64,000 bases of DNA, taken from assembly GCF_002836735.1 (NCBI RefSeq), contig NZ_PJAS01000075.1:1-64000 (forward strand), read 5' to 3'. The stretch comes from Psychrobacter sp. 4Bb (GTDB lineage: Bacteria; Pseudomonadota; Gammaproteobacteria; Pseudomonadales; Moraxellaceae). Positions 1 through 8,682 of this stretch are shown here, one piece after another. Every line of letters begins with the position of its first letter. Position 1 is the stretch's first letter. The translations under genes were made by a program, and so were the position numbers. The notes beneath the pieces were generated by a model, which was given only the letters and a program-made list of their open reading frames with translations, was not told where the DNA came from and searched no databases.

Positions 1-52
1 TTAAGTCTGAACGATGCTTGAGATAAAAAGCATAAAATAAATAGTCTACTTA

Positions 53-222
53 GGGCGTGTCCTCAATTCAAACGAGTATCCTCTAAATGGGCTAAAAACA
101 GCTAAATTTTGCCAAACATCGTCAAATAGTTGGTCAATATCTCGATATTATCTGCACTATTTTCCTCGTTTGACGGCAATTTATCTCATTTTTATCACCA
201 TTTTTAAAATGAGGACACGCTC
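53..222. mobile_element. MITE-like element or IS remnant
   Basis: The ends are 13-bp inverted repeats: GGGCGTGTCCTCA at 53-65 and TGAGGACACGCTC at 210-222, which match in inverted orientation at 12 of 13 positions. The element is flanked by TA on both sides (51-52 and 223-224), consistent with a TA target-site duplication as made by IS630/Tc1-type transposases. A subterminal inverted pair TCAAACGAG (67-75) and CTCGTTTGA (about 167-175) lies inside. At 170 bp it is far too short for a transposase and no transposase fragment is recognisable. The family assignment is inference. Confidence 0.5.
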
Positions 223-305
223 TAGTACCACTCACTAATTTTTTATACGAATAGTTTTTATAAAAATAGTATGGGTAGACAGTACAGCGGTTATAATAAA
301 GTAGT

Positions 306-320
306 TGAGACTCATTATCA
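306..320. promoter_or_regulatory. Fur-like operator (upstream copy)
   Basis: TGAGACTCATTATCA matches the 7-1-7 Fur palindrome TGATAATNATTATCA at 12 of 14 defined positions and resembles the GAGAATCATT form seen in pseudomonads. A further GATAAT half-site follows at about 329-334. It lies 270 bp upstream of tonB and has no gene directly behind it, so its target is unclear. Confidence 0.4.
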
Positions 321-514
321 ATATAAATGATAATGGTTTTTATTAACAGCACTTGTTATATTAAACGCAACGTATCATTTGATGTAAAGATAAGATTCAT
401 AGTAGTGAGGTATAAAAGTAGGTAACGTTCATAGAAATAAGCGTTCTGATAAATAAGGCTACTAAGCAATGTCACGTGTCAGAGATGTATTAAATAGCGA
501 AAATATTGTAAATT

Positions 515-533
515 ATTATTGATAATAATTATC
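515..533 (+). promoter_or_regulatory. Fur box of tonB-exbBD
   Basis: The 19-mer ATTATTGATAATAATTATC agrees with the classical Fur box GATAATGATAATCATTATC at 15 of 19 positions, including an exact GATAAT-N-ATTATC core. It ends 53 bp upstream of the tonB start, the position expected for repression of the operon by Fe2+-Fur. This is a sequence match only. Confidence 0.6.
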
Positions 534-586
534 GTTTGCATTATTATCTACGCCATTCTACTCTGAGTAATAAACATTAGGCTGTT

Positions 587-1546
587 ATGAGTTCAACGGA
601 TTTAGACGCGCCACCACTTAAATCGTTATTGCTAGCTATTGTTGCAGTCTTAGGACTCCATGTGCTTGCCGCAATTGCACTAGTGGCAATAAAAACGCCT
701 GAACTCAAACCTGAGCCAAAAAAAGAGATGTCACCACTTGAGATAAAGTTTGTGTCATTACCGGCAAAAACGCTCTCAACTGAAGTAGAAAAGCAAACAG
801 TCACAGCCAAAAAAGAAGTACAGCCTGAGGTACAAGTTCAGCCAGTGCCGCAACCTGAACCAAAGCCTAAAGAGCCGGTTAGAAAACCAAAAGAGACACC
901 AGTAAAACCAAAAGAGCCTGTTGTAAAAAATATAGAGCCGAAAGTGACGCCTGTGATAGCGTCAGAAAAGCCTCGTCCTGATACCAGTCAAAAAGTAGCC
1001 CCAAAAGAGCCGCTACCGAAACCAAAGGTTGATAACTCAGCAGCTGAAGCACAACGTCAAGCAGCTGCCCAAGCTGAATCAGAGCGCCAAGCCAGAAAGG
1101 CTGAGCAAGAAGCGCAAGCTAGGGCAGAACAAGAAGCCAAAAGAGTCGCTGATGTCAGAGCTGCCGCTCAAGCGAAGGCTGCCGCAGAGGCCGCCGCTGC
1201 ACAAGCAAGAGCTGAGGCAGAAGCAGCAGCTGCTTTAGCACAGAGTAATGAGCCTGTGAGCTTCACTGCTAGCTCAGCCAACTGGGCATCTGCGCCAAAC
1301 TTTAGTTTTCCTGAGCGCGCTGCCCGTAGAGCTCGTTCTGGTGATACGCTCAACGTTGTCTTGGTATTACGAGTCAACAAACAAGGCGGCATCGATAACG
1401 TGCGAGTTGCTCAATCATCAGGTAATCCGCTAGTAGACAAAGAAGCCCGACGTCAAGTGCGATCTGGCAAGTTCAAACCCTTTACTAAGAATGGCGTACC
1501 CGTGGTAGGTGATGTAACCCTACCGATCAGTTACGCGGTTCCTTGA
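587..1546 (+). CDS. tonB: TonB family energy-transducing protein
   Basis: Periplasm-spanning link that couples the inner-membrane proton motive force to outer-membrane TonB-dependent receptors. The 319-residue product has one N-terminal membrane segment (about residues 14-36, with His25 where TonB proteins have their conserved membrane His), a long Pro/Lys/Glu-rich stretch, an Ala/Glu/Gln-rich probable coiled coil (about 140-220), and a C-terminal TonB domain (about 228-319, ending in ...LPISYAVP). The Ser four residues before the membrane His of E. coli TonB is not present here. AGG at 579-581 precedes the ATG. It heads an operon with exbB and exbD and sits behind a Fur-like box, so iron or haem uptake is the likely job. 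The receptor served is not in the window. Confidence 0.92.
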   Translation: MSSTDLDAPPLKSLLLAIVAVLGLHVLAAIALVAIKTPELKPEPKKEMSPLEIKFVSLPAKTLSTEVEKQTVTAKKEVQPEVQVQPVPQPEPKPKEPVRKPKETPVKPKEPVVKNIEPKVTPVIASEKPRPDTSQKVAPKEPLPKPKVDNSAAEAQRQAAAQAESERQARKAEQEAQARAEQEAKRVADVRAAAQAKAAAEAAAAQARAEAEAAAALAQSNEPVSFTASSANWASAPNFSFPERAARRARSGDTLNVVLVLRVNKQGGIDNVRVAQSSGNPLVDKEARRQVRSGKFKPFTKNGVPVVGDVTLPISYAVP

Positions 1547-1654
1547 TAGCTCATACTTTATAACAACGTATTTATTAATCATTTTTCATTATAAAACTAA
1601 ACATGGTATTTACCTCAGTATCATGTAATGGCATTACACATTAAGGAGTCTGAC

Positions 1655-2344
1655 ATGGACTTTATGCAATACTGGCAGATCAGCGACATGGTGACAAAAA
1701 CGTTGTTCTTTTTGTTGCTTGCGTTATCTATTCTCTCTTGGGTGACAGGTATCGTCCGCGTATTGCAAAGCCGTAAGCTGGCGACCAATGTAGCAGATGA
1801 TTTGAGTCAGCAATTACAAGCCAAACAGTCTGACTTGGCTGGTACTGATGCTGCCACTCGCCGCTTGGTGACTGAGCAGACTTTGCTCAAGCATATCGGT
1901 CGCTATCGCTTTGCTAGTGAGCGCGGTCTGCCAATTCTTGGTACGACGGCAGCGATTGCACCGTTCATCGGCTTGTTTGGTACGGTATGGGGTATTTTCC
2001 ATGCCTTGCACAATATCGGTATGAGTGGTCAGGCAGGATTGGGGCAGGTTGCAGGGCCAGTCGGTGAAGCTCTAATTATGACAGGTCTTGGTATTGCAGT
2101 AGCGATTCCAGCCGTGGTGTTTTACAACCTTGCAGTACGTATCAATCGCCGCATAATGTACCAAGCCAACGACAGAGCGCATGATCTATTGGCGCAATCA
2201 ACGGGTCTTGTGGATACTACCAAGGTAACCGCGAGCCATGCTGCTAGCGCCTCACAAGTGCACGCTGCACCAAGCAGTCGTTCAACGACGAGCGAGACTC
2301 AGCATACCAATAACTACAGTAATTCTGTGCCAAAGCAGCTATAG
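1655..2344 (+). CDS. exbB: ExbB/TolQ/MotA family proton channel protein
   Basis: Inner-membrane proton channel subunit working with ExbD to energise TonB. Of about 229 residues, a first membrane segment lies near residues 10-35, a cytoplasmic loop follows, and two C-terminal membrane helices include the family stretch GLFGTVWGIFHAL and a Gly/Ala-rich helix (EALIMTGLGIAVAIPAVV). The frame opens at 1628, but TTAAGGAG at 1641-1648 stands just before the ATG at 1655, so that start is preferred. The tail is Ser/Thr/His-rich and low in complexity. ExbB rather than TolQ is chosen because tonB is adjacent and no tolA or tolB is present. Confidence 0.9.
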   Translation: MDFMQYWQISDMVTKTLFFLLLALSILSWVTGIVRVLQSRKLATNVADDLSQQLQAKQSDLAGTDAATRRLVTEQTLLKHIGRYRFASERGLPILGTTAAIAPFIGLFGTVWGIFHALHNIGMSGQAGLGQVAGPVGEALIMTGLGIAVAIPAVVFYNLAVRINRRIMYQANDRAHDLLAQSTGLVDTTKVTASHAASASQVHAAPSSRSTTSETQHTNNYSNSVPKQL

Positions 2345-2459
2345 ATAGTGTTGATCTTGCAAGCATTAAATCTGCCAGCGCTAGGTCTGTAAAGGCTCAA
2401 ACGACAGGTCAAAAAACGGCTTGGCTGTGTGAAAATAACCAAAAGCATTGAGAGTAACT

Positions 2460-2861
2460 ATGGCATTTCAATTGGGTGATGATGACGTACGAAGCATGGA
2501 TGAGATGAACCTCATTCCGCTGATCGATATCATGCTGGTATTGATGATTATATTTTTATTGACAGCGACCGTGCTGAATCCGACGGTGCCTTTAGATTTG
2601 CCAGAGACTAGTGCCGCGCTCAATGAAACGCCGCCAGAAGCGATCCAAGTCAGCATTGATAAGGACGCGGGAATATTCTGGGATAGCGACCCAATCAGCA
2701 TGGAAGAGTTAGAGACACGCTTGCAGCAACAAGGCGCGACTGGTAAGAATCCAGCAGTACAGTTACGTGCAGATAAAGAAGGCAAGTACGATACGGTTGC
2801 TCAAGTTTTGGCAGCGGCAAGTAACGCTGGACTGACCAAAATCGCATTTGTGAATGAGTAG
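2460..2861 (+). CDS. exbD: ExbD/TolR family biopolymer transport protein
   Basis: Partner of ExbB in the proton channel that drives TonB. The 133-residue product carries the N-terminal signature EMNLIPLIDIMLVLMIIF with the essential membrane Asp (about residue 23), one membrane helix, and a periplasmic domain ending in the typical IAFVNE. The frame opens at a TTG at 2448; the ATG at 2460 is chosen since GAGAG lies just upstream. It is the last gene of the operon and is followed by a strong terminator. Confidence 0.92.
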   Translation: MAFQLGDDDVRSMDEMNLIPLIDIMLVLMIIFLLTATVLNPTVPLDLPETSAALNETPPEAIQVSIDKDAGIFWDSDPISMEELETRLQQQGATGKNPAVQLRADKEGKYDTVAQVLAAASNAGLTKIAFVNE

Positions 2862-3032
2862 CTTAGTAGCTAAATACTGAATAACTTAAGCATTGAATAG
2901 TTTAATCACTGTGAGTTAGTACTAGTAGCTTTAACTTTATATGAGAAAACTGGCTAGATAAATCAATAGCCCAACCAGCAAGACAACCAACACCGCTATA
3001 ATAAAAACAATTAAAATAATAAAATTTTCTCC

Positions 3033-3087
3033 AACCTCATTAACTACTTAAACCTCAAATTAAGTCGTTAGTGAGGTTTTCTTTTTT
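3033..3087 (+). terminator. Rho-independent terminator of tonB-exbB-exbD
   Basis: A 19-bp stem (3033-3051 with 3060-3078, two wobble positions) is followed by a T tract at 3077-3088. The T tract runs into the stop codon of the convergent gene. Confidence 0.8.
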
Positions 3088-3626
3088 TACCAGCCGTAGC
3101 CAAATGGACGATAGCCGTAACCGAAGCCTGCATGTCTGTAGCCAAATGGGTAAGGTGAGCGTAAGTAGTCGAGATCGCGCTGACGAATATAATAGTAGCG
3201 CCCTTGAGAGTAAGCTTCTTCTAACTTCTCAATACCTTCTAACGGACAGACAGGTTGCCAGTCATAGCCTTCGCGGCCGAGCTTATAAGCATTCAGCTCG
3301 GTACAGTAGTTTTTGAGACCTTGTTGACGGCCTTGCTCCCATTGGATACGGTTAGGGCTAGCACCGCCGACACTAGCGCAGCTATTGGTATAGTGACCGA
3401 AGTAGGCACCTGAACGCCCTTGCGAGCCATCAGCGTAGCCAACTTCTTGCCAGTTACTGCTTTGACATTGCTGCGGCGTTAGGCTCTGAGTCGTGGCACA
3501 GCCTGATAATGTCAGTACGACCGCGCCAAGTAGCGATAGACTCATGCCTGTTTTGCTAATGACTCTACTCATCAGCTTGCGAGCGTGATAAGCGCCCGAT
3601 GAGTTTGACTCAATAAGATAATTCAT
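3087..3626 (-). CDS. DUF2799 family lipoprotein
   Basis: Probable outer-envelope lipoprotein of unknown function. A hydrophobic signal ends in the lipobox LSGC (Cys43 from this start), then the motif QCQSSNWQEVGYADG, typical of DUF2799 proteins, and a Tyr/Gly/Phe-rich C-terminus with repeated FGYGYRPFGYGW-like residues. The long N-terminus before the signal suggests the true start could be the internal ATG near 3572, but an AGG lies upstream of the ATG at 3626. It stands alone, convergent with the exb operon. Confidence 0.75.
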   Translation of the reverse strand: MNYLIESNSSGAYHARKLMSRVISKTGMSLSLLGAVVLTLSGCATTQSLTPQQCQSSNWQEVGYADGSQGRSGAYFGHYTNSCASVGGASPNRIQWEQGRQQGLKNYCTELNAYKLGREGYDWQPVCPLEGIEKLEEAYSQGRYYYIRQRDLDYLRSPYPFGYRHAGFGYGYRPFGYGW

Positions 3627-3983
3627 AATAAACCTGCGCGCGTTTAAAATTATGGTTTATCATAGCACTTTTTTGAGCTAACCACTTTTCATATCTGGTT
3701 TTTATAGCGTACTGTGCTCGGTAAGTTTATATACGCTAAATAATTGATTTTATAGTATAACTAGCTAAATTATCATATGCTTTGAAAGCACTTGCTGTAC
3801 CGCAATTGGACGACAACGCTTGATTTTTAATGGTTCGTGCTCATTATAAGCCCTTATATATCGTTGTTTAATATCCTGCTAACCGCAAAACTATATGTAC
3901 TATTTATAAATAACGGTTCATTAGCGATATTTACCGCTATATCTCTTAGTATCTTTTTCATTTAGTCAAAAGGCCAGACCATC
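3627..3983. other. Intergenic region without visible features
   Basis: About 357 AT-rich bases between two divergent genes. It presumably carries both promoters, but no box is clear enough to call, and no RNA gene or repeat is visible. Confidence 0.4.
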
Positions 3984-4580
3984 ATGGGAACATTGATTGG
4001 CGTTATCATTGTACTATTCGTATTAGGGAGTATGATGGCGCTCAAACCGAACGGTATCGATCAGCGTTTGGATAAGCTGCGTATGACCGCGCGTCGTTTA
4101 CAACTCAATCCAAAGCTCGTTTCGTGCCCTGACTGGATCAAAGGCCGTGATAATGAGTATGGCCGCGGTATGCTTGGACAATACTGCCTGATATTTGAAG
4201 ACACTAAACTGCCGCATACCCGTTATCAAGTGATTGATGGACAGTGGCGACCAGACAGCGGTTTTGTTGATACCAGTACAGATGATAAGACGCTTACTAT
4301 TCCCAGTGCGATTCGTTCTAGTCAAATCAGCAATAATCCAGTAGTCAAAAAGACTGACTTTAGCTTGGATCAAGTGCCGTTGGAGCTGCCAGTAAGTATC
4401 GAACCGTTTGTTAAAGGTCTATTGACCAAGGCCAATAGCATTATTATTTATTGGGAAGATATTGCTTATGTACGTCCAGCATCTAATCCTACGTACCATC
4501 AAAAACGGATTGAAGCGGACTTATTAGTGCTCAAAGAAAACCTTGAGAAGTGGGCGCTACAGATGCAAAAACAAGCATAA
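3984..4580 (+). CDS. Conserved-type hypothetical membrane-anchored protein
   Basis: Function not recognised. The 198-residue product begins with one hydrophobic helix (residues 3-20, MGTLIGVIIVLFVLGSMMAL), followed by a soluble domain with Cys residues in VSCPDW and GQYCLIF and a helical C-terminus rich in Leu, Glu and Lys. This looks like an N-terminally anchored protein facing the periplasm or cytoplasm. AAAGG lies about 11 bp before the ATG. It is monocistronic, with topA 280 bp downstream on the same strand. Confidence 0.7.
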   Translation: MGTLIGVIIVLFVLGSMMALKPNGIDQRLDKLRMTARRLQLNPKLVSCPDWIKGRDNEYGRGMLGQYCLIFEDTKLPHTRYQVIDGQWRPDSGFVDTSTDDKTLTIPSAIRSSQISNNPVVKKTDFSLDQVPLELPVSIEPFVKGLLTKANSIIIYWEDIAYVRPASNPTYHQKRIEADLLVLKENLEKWALQMQKQA

Positions 4581-4863
4581 ACCTAGTAAAGCGTTTTTTC
4601 GTCTCCATTAAAGGGCAATATGCAAGCGGTTTGTCATATTCCAATTATTTAAAGTTGACAGTTTAACACTTAGCAGTGTAACGTCTTTATAACTATATCT
4701 TTATTTTATGGTTATTATTTGTTTTATAACCTTTTTTATCAGCAGCGATTATTACTATAAATAGCTGAACCATGGTCAAACCATGAGTATCCGCTTCCAT
4801 AAATTGCCGTGCTGCTGAATTTAACCTTACTTTTAATTTACTTATATTATGGTGTCGTCAAAC

Positions 4864-7530
4864 ATGGCAAAAACCACAACCAAAAAAAGTCCAGCACCAG
4901 CTGCTGACAGCCCAAAGGGTAAGTCTTTGGTGATTGTAGAATCACCAGCCAAGGCAAAAACGATTAATAAATACCTTGGTGATGACTTTATCGTACGCTC
5001 AAGTATCGGTCACGTCCGTGATTTGCCGGTCAGTGCGAGCAAAAGCGCAAAGAAAGCAACAACCGCTAAAAAAGATGACAGTCTGACCAAAGAAGAAAAA
5101 GCGCAACAAGCACTGGTACGCCGCATGGGTATAGATCCAGAGCATGATTGGGCGGCAGTCTATGAAGTACTACCGAACAAAACCAAAGTCATCAAAGAGC
5201 TTAAAGCATTAGCCAAAGATGCTGACAAAATCTATCTAGCAACGGATATGGATAGAGAAGGGGAAGCGATTGCTTGGCATCTAAAAGAAGTCATCGGTGG
5301 CCCTGATAGCAAGTATCAACGTGTGGTCTTTAACGAGATTACCAAGTCAGCTATTCAAAGTGCGTTTAAACAGCCTTCAAAATTAGACATTGACCGCGTG
5401 AATGCGCAACAAGCGCGTCGATTCTTGGACCGTGTTGTCGGCTTTATGGTATCGCCACTATTATGGCAAAAGATTGCTCGCGGACTGTCTGCAGGCCGTG
5501 TACAGTCAGTCGCTATGCGCTTGGTCGTTGAGCGTGAGCATGAGATTCGAGCTTTTATTCCAGAAGAGTACTGGCAGATTCATGCGGACACGCACATTGC
5601 TAATGGTAAAGCCAAAAAGACCTCAGACGCTGAGCAAATTGGCATTCGATTAGAGGCGACCAAACAAGGTGGCAAAACGCTAAAGCTTGGTAATAAAGAG
5701 CAAACCGATAAAGTCCTAGAGATACTCAAAGCAAGCGATTTTATCGTCAAAGAGCGTGAAGAGAAACCAACGCAATCACGTCCAAGCGCGCCATTTATTA
5801 CTTCAACCTTACAACAGGCTGCTAGCACGCGCTTAGGGTTCTCTGTTAAGAAAACCATGATTTTGGCGCAGCGTTTATACGAAGCGGGTCATATTACTTA
5901 TATGCGTACCGATTCGACATTCTTATCAGGTGACGCGCTTGCTGCTGTCCGTGGTCATATCGAAGACAGCTATGGCGCAAAGTACGTACCAGAAAAACCA
6001 AATTTCTATGGTAACAAGCAGGGCGCACAAGAGGCGCATGAAGCGATTCGTCCTTCTAACGTCAATATGAAGTCAACGCAGCTCAAAGGTGTTGAGCGGG
6101 ATGCAATACGTCTATACGAGCTAATCTGGCGTCAATTTGTAGCGTGTCAGATGTTACCTGCCAAATATTTATCAGTGAACCTGTTTGTAGGCGCAGATGA
6201 TATCGAGCTAAAAGCCCGTGGTCGTACCATGGTATTTGATGGCTTTACTAAAGTCATGCCACCAGCGAAGACTGATGACACCTTACTGCCTGATGTCAAA
6301 AAAGGCGATAAGCTAAATCTAGATAAGCTAGATCCAAGTCAACACTTTACTAAGCCTGCACCTCGCTATACTGAAGCAAGCCTAGTAAAAGAGCTTGAGA
6401 AAAAAGGCATCGGTCGTCCATCGACGTATGCTTCAATTATCTCGACTATTCAAGATCGCGGTTATGTGAAGCTTGAAAATAAGCGTCTGTTTGCCGAAAA
6501 AATGGGTGATATTGTCACCGATAGATTGACGGCTAGTTTCCCAGACTTAATGGATTATACCTTTACTGCTGCGTTAGAGGACAAGCTCGATCACGTGGCA
6601 GAAGGTGATCAAGATTGGAAAGATGTGCTTGATAATTTCTATGGTGAGTTTAAAACCACTCTAGAGCGTGCCAAAGAAAAAGACGGTATGCGTCCAAACG
6701 ATCCAACTGACGTGCCTGATGTCCATTGTGATATTTGCGATCGTCCGATGCAGTTGCGTACAGGGTCAACAGGTGTATTCTTGGGCTGTACTGGCTATAA
6801 CTTGCCGCCAAAAGAGCGCTGTAAAGGTACCAAAAATCTAATGCCAGTCGAAGCATTCGCCAATCTAGATGATGCGGAAGGTGATGACGAAGCGGCAGAA
6901 GTTAAAGATTTGATGGAGAAAAAACGCTGTCCGAAATGTGGCACGGCGATGAATGGTTACATCGTAGATGGTGGTCTCAAACTACACATTTGCGGTAACA
7001 ACCCTGATTGCGATGGTTATATTCTAGAAGAAGGCAAGTTTGAAGTTCCAGGCTCAGATGCACCAACTATTGACTGTAATAAGTGCGATGGGCAGATGGA
7101 GCTTAAGACAGGACGCTTTGGTCCGTACTTTGCTTGCCAGAACTGTGATAATACTCGTAAAGTACTAAAAACAGGCGAAGCAGCGCCGCCTCGTATGGAT
7201 CCAATCCATCTGCCAGAGCTAAAGTCGACCAAGCATGATGATTATTTCATTTTGCGTGAAGGGGCGGCTGGGATGTTCTTAGCAGCGTCTAAGTTCCCGA
7301 AAGTGCGCGAGACACGTCCGCCAAAGCTGGCTGAGCTACGAGAAATTAAAGATAAAATGGAAGACAAGTTCCAGTATCTGTTTGCAGGGCCAGATGAAGA
7401 TCCTGAAGGTAACCCAACCATCTTGCGCTGGTCACGTAAGAAAAAAGAGCAGTATATCGGCTCTGAAAAAAACGGCAAGGCCACACGTTGGGGTGTGTAC
7501 TGGCGTAAAGGTGAATGGGTAGAAGAGTAA
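4864..7530 (+). CDS. topA: DNA topoisomerase I (type IA)
   Basis: Relaxes negatively supercoiled DNA by a 5'-phosphotyrosine single-strand break. An N-terminal Toprim domain ([28 protein letters not shown] with the acidic metal-binding residues) is followed by the gate domains with the active-site region [10 protein letters not shown] (Tyr346 from this start). The C-terminus has three zinc-ribbon repeats with Cys pairs (CDICDRP..., CPKCGTA..., CNKCDGQ...) and a basic tail. Length of about 888 residues is normal. A Lys-rich insertion follows the first motif. The frame opens five codons earlier at 4849; neither ATG has a good SD, so the start is uncertain by 15 bp. Confidence 0.96.
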   Translation: MAKTTTKKSPAPAADSPKGKSLVIVESPAKAKTINKYLGDDFIVRSSIGHVRDLPVSASKSAKKATTAKKDDSLTKEEKAQQALVRRMGIDPEHDWAAVYEVLPNKTKVIKELKALAKDADKIYLATDMDREGEAIAWHLKEVIGGPDSKYQRVVFNEITKSAIQSAFKQPSKLDIDRVNAQQARRFLDRVVGFMVSPLLWQKIARGLSAGRVQSVAMRLVVEREHEIRAFIPEEYWQIHADTHIANGKAKKTSDAEQIGIRLEATKQGGKTLKLGNKEQTDKVLEILKASDFIVKEREEKPTQSRPSAPFITSTLQQAASTRLGFSVKKTMILAQRLYEAGHITYMRTDSTFLSGDALAAVRGHIEDSYGAKYVPEKPNFYGNKQGAQEAHEAIRPSNVNMKSTQLKGVERDAIRLYELIWRQFVACQMLPAKYLSVNLFVGADDIELKARGRTMVFDGFTKVMPPAKTDDTLLPDVKKGDKLNLDKLDPSQHFTKPAPRYTEASLVKELEKKGIGRPSTYASIISTIQDRGYVKLENKRLFAEKMGDIVTDRLTASFPDLMDYTFTAALEDKLDHVAEGDQDWKDVLDNFYGEFKTTLERAKEKDGMRPNDPTDVPDVHCDICDRPMQLRTGSTGVFLGCTGYNLPPKERCKGTKNLMPVEAFANLDDAEGDDEAAEVKDLMEKKRCPKCGTAMNGYIVDGGLKLHICGNNPDCDGYILEEGKFEVPGSDAPTIDCNKCDGQMELKTGRFGPYFACQNCDNTRKVLKTGEAAPPRMDPIHLPELKSTKHDDYFILREGAAGMFLAASKFPKVRETRPPKLAELREIKDKMEDKFQYLFAGPDEDPEGNPTILRWSRKKKEQYIGSEKNGKATRWGVYWRKGEWVEE

Positions 7531-7559
7531 CTATTGTGAAATCCAATATAGTGTTTTTA

Positions 7560-7640
7560 TAGCGTCAGACTCATTTGATGTACTACAGGTACGATTTGCA
7601 TTGGTCTTTCTTGTATTAGCTTTATATTGGCTTCAACGAA
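7560..7640 (+). repeat. Dispersed repeat, copy 1
   Basis: This 81-bp stretch after topA aligns along its whole length with 16386-16466 after fumC at roughly 70% identity by eye; shared blocks include ATGTAC, GTAC.ATTT.CA, GTCTTTCT and ATATT.G. Both copies lie between a stop codon and a terminator, in the same orientation to the upstream gene. The nature of the element is unknown. Confidence 0.5.
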
Positions 7641-7660
7641 CCTAATAGTTACTTCCAATA

Positions 7661-7693
7661 AAAAACCCTCTTATAATTTAAGAGGGTTTTTTT
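7661..7693. terminator. Bidirectional terminator, topA/sodC
   Basis: Stem CCCTCTTA/TAAGAGGG with a 5-nt loop (7666-7686), flanked by A and T runs on the two sides. It serves the convergent topA (+) and sodC (-). Confidence 0.85.
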
Positions 7694-7765
7694 GTGCTTA
7701 TAAGATTTCTTTTAAGCCATTTCTACGTTTGCAAACCTAGCTTAAGTCTATAGGTTTGGACAGTA

Positions 7766-8323
7766 TTAGTTTTTTACGATGATACCGCAACCAATACGAT
7801 CGCCTGCATTACCTGAAGGCTGACTGGTATAGTCGTCAACGCCAGCATGTACGATAAAGGCCAAACGATTTACGCTGTATTTACCTGCTTCAGTCGCTGC
7901 GATTTTCTTATTCACATAGTTAATAGTAGCAACACCATCTTCATTAGCAGTTAAGTTTGGCAAGTCACCAGCATGACCATTCATGTCATCTGGATTAGAG
8001 TGTGGCTTGTTGTCTGGGTTGAAGTGACCGCCTGCTGCTTTACCCATGACGTCACAGCTACCTGTTTCGTGGATATGTAATGAGACAGTTCTACCTGGCT
8101 GTAAGTTAGTGAGTTTACCGTAAACTTGGACGCCGCCATCAACTGGACGTAAGAAAACTTGACCGACTTCTTTCTTCTTACCATCTACTGTTTGTATGGT
8201 TGATTTTAGCGTTGGCTGTGCTAAAGGATTGCCTGTTTGCATTTGGCTTTCTACCGTTTGGCAACCAGTCATTGCTAACGCTGAACCGCATAATAGGGTA
8301 CTTGCAAGTAATGTCTTATTCAT
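7766..8323 (-). CDS. sodC: Cu/Zn superoxide dismutase, periplasmic lipoprotein-like
   Basis: Dismutates superoxide in the periplasm. The 185-residue product has an N-terminal signal ending MTGC (possible lipobox, Cys21), then the copper and zinc ligand region SLHIHETGSCD, GGHFNP, the His/Asp-rich zinc loop (NKPHSNPDDMNGHAGDLPNL), FIVHAGVDDYTSQPSGNAGDR and the closing Cys in RIGCGII. The ATG at 8323 is preferred over the TTG at 8335 because TTGGAG precedes it. Monocistronic. Confidence 0.94.
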   Translation of the reverse strand: MNKTLLASTLLCGSALAMTGCQTVESQMQTGNPLAQPTLKSTIQTVDGKKKEVGQVFLRPVDGGVQVYGKLTNLQPGRTVSLHIHETGSCDVMGKAAGGHFNPDNKPHSNPDDMNGHAGDLPNLTANEDGVATINYVNKKIAATEAGKYSVNRLAFIVHAGVDDYTSQPSGNAGDRIGCGIIVKN

Positions 8324-8335
8324 TATTATCTCCAA

Positions 8336-8682
8336 TTGTTTGAGTTGTTATTTTTAATCTTCATTAAAGCCACGAATATCTATCGTTATTGTTCTATAAA
8401 ATCGTTGTCAATATTCGTTAACATCGGAGTCAGTATAGCCAAGCTAACTCTATATTTATTCATCAAATGCGCAACAATCAGTTAATAAATGTAAGTATTG
8501 TATGGGTTTGAAAAACGAAGTAGCATAAATAATTTTGAAATTAAATGGCTTTAAATGTGTGAGAACCCTATTAAGAAGGCTACGAACTGCAAGCAAATGA
8601 ATAATAAACAGGCATAAAAAAGCCGCCCATCATTGTGATAAGCGGCTTCTTAATCTATAGGAGGAGTTTAATAAAAATTCAA
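8336..8682. other. Intergenic region between lon and sodC
   Basis: It holds the lon terminator (8615-8648) and presumably the sodC promoter on the minus strand. No gene, RNA or repeat is otherwise visible. Confidence 0.45.
8615..8648 (-). terminator. Rho-independent terminator of lon
   Basis: On the minus strand, AAGCCGC pairs with GCGGCTT around an interrupted inner stem (ATCA/TGAT), followed by a run of six T. Confidence 0.75.

Larger units (their letters stand above)
1..586. other. Gene-free region upstream of tonB
   Basis: No convincing gene is visible. The stretch holds a 170-bp element with terminal inverted repeats (53-222), a Fur-like palindrome at 306-320 followed by another GATAAT half-site near 329-334, and a second, stronger Fur-like box at 515-533 just upstream of tonB. 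A reading frame on the minus strand at 134-352 crosses the inverted-repeat element and has no family resemblance, so it is not called. Confidence 0.6.

Noticed and set aside
134-352. 72-residue frame on the minus strand
   Set aside because: It runs through the MITE-like element and a Fur-like site, has no SD or family pattern, and mixes hydrophobic and Lys-rich residues as expected from AT-rich DNA.
2937-3047. Minus-strand frame reading ENFIILIVFIIAVLVVLLVG, a convincing membrane helix
   Set aside because: No ATG, GTG or TTG is available upstream of the helix in frame, and the region overlaps the exb terminator. It could be a decayed gene but cannot be called.
4771-4790. Inverted repeat CATGGT-CAA-ACCATG upstream of topA
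   Set aside because: Six-bp arms in a 3-nt loop, with no T run and no second copy of note. It is likely chance.
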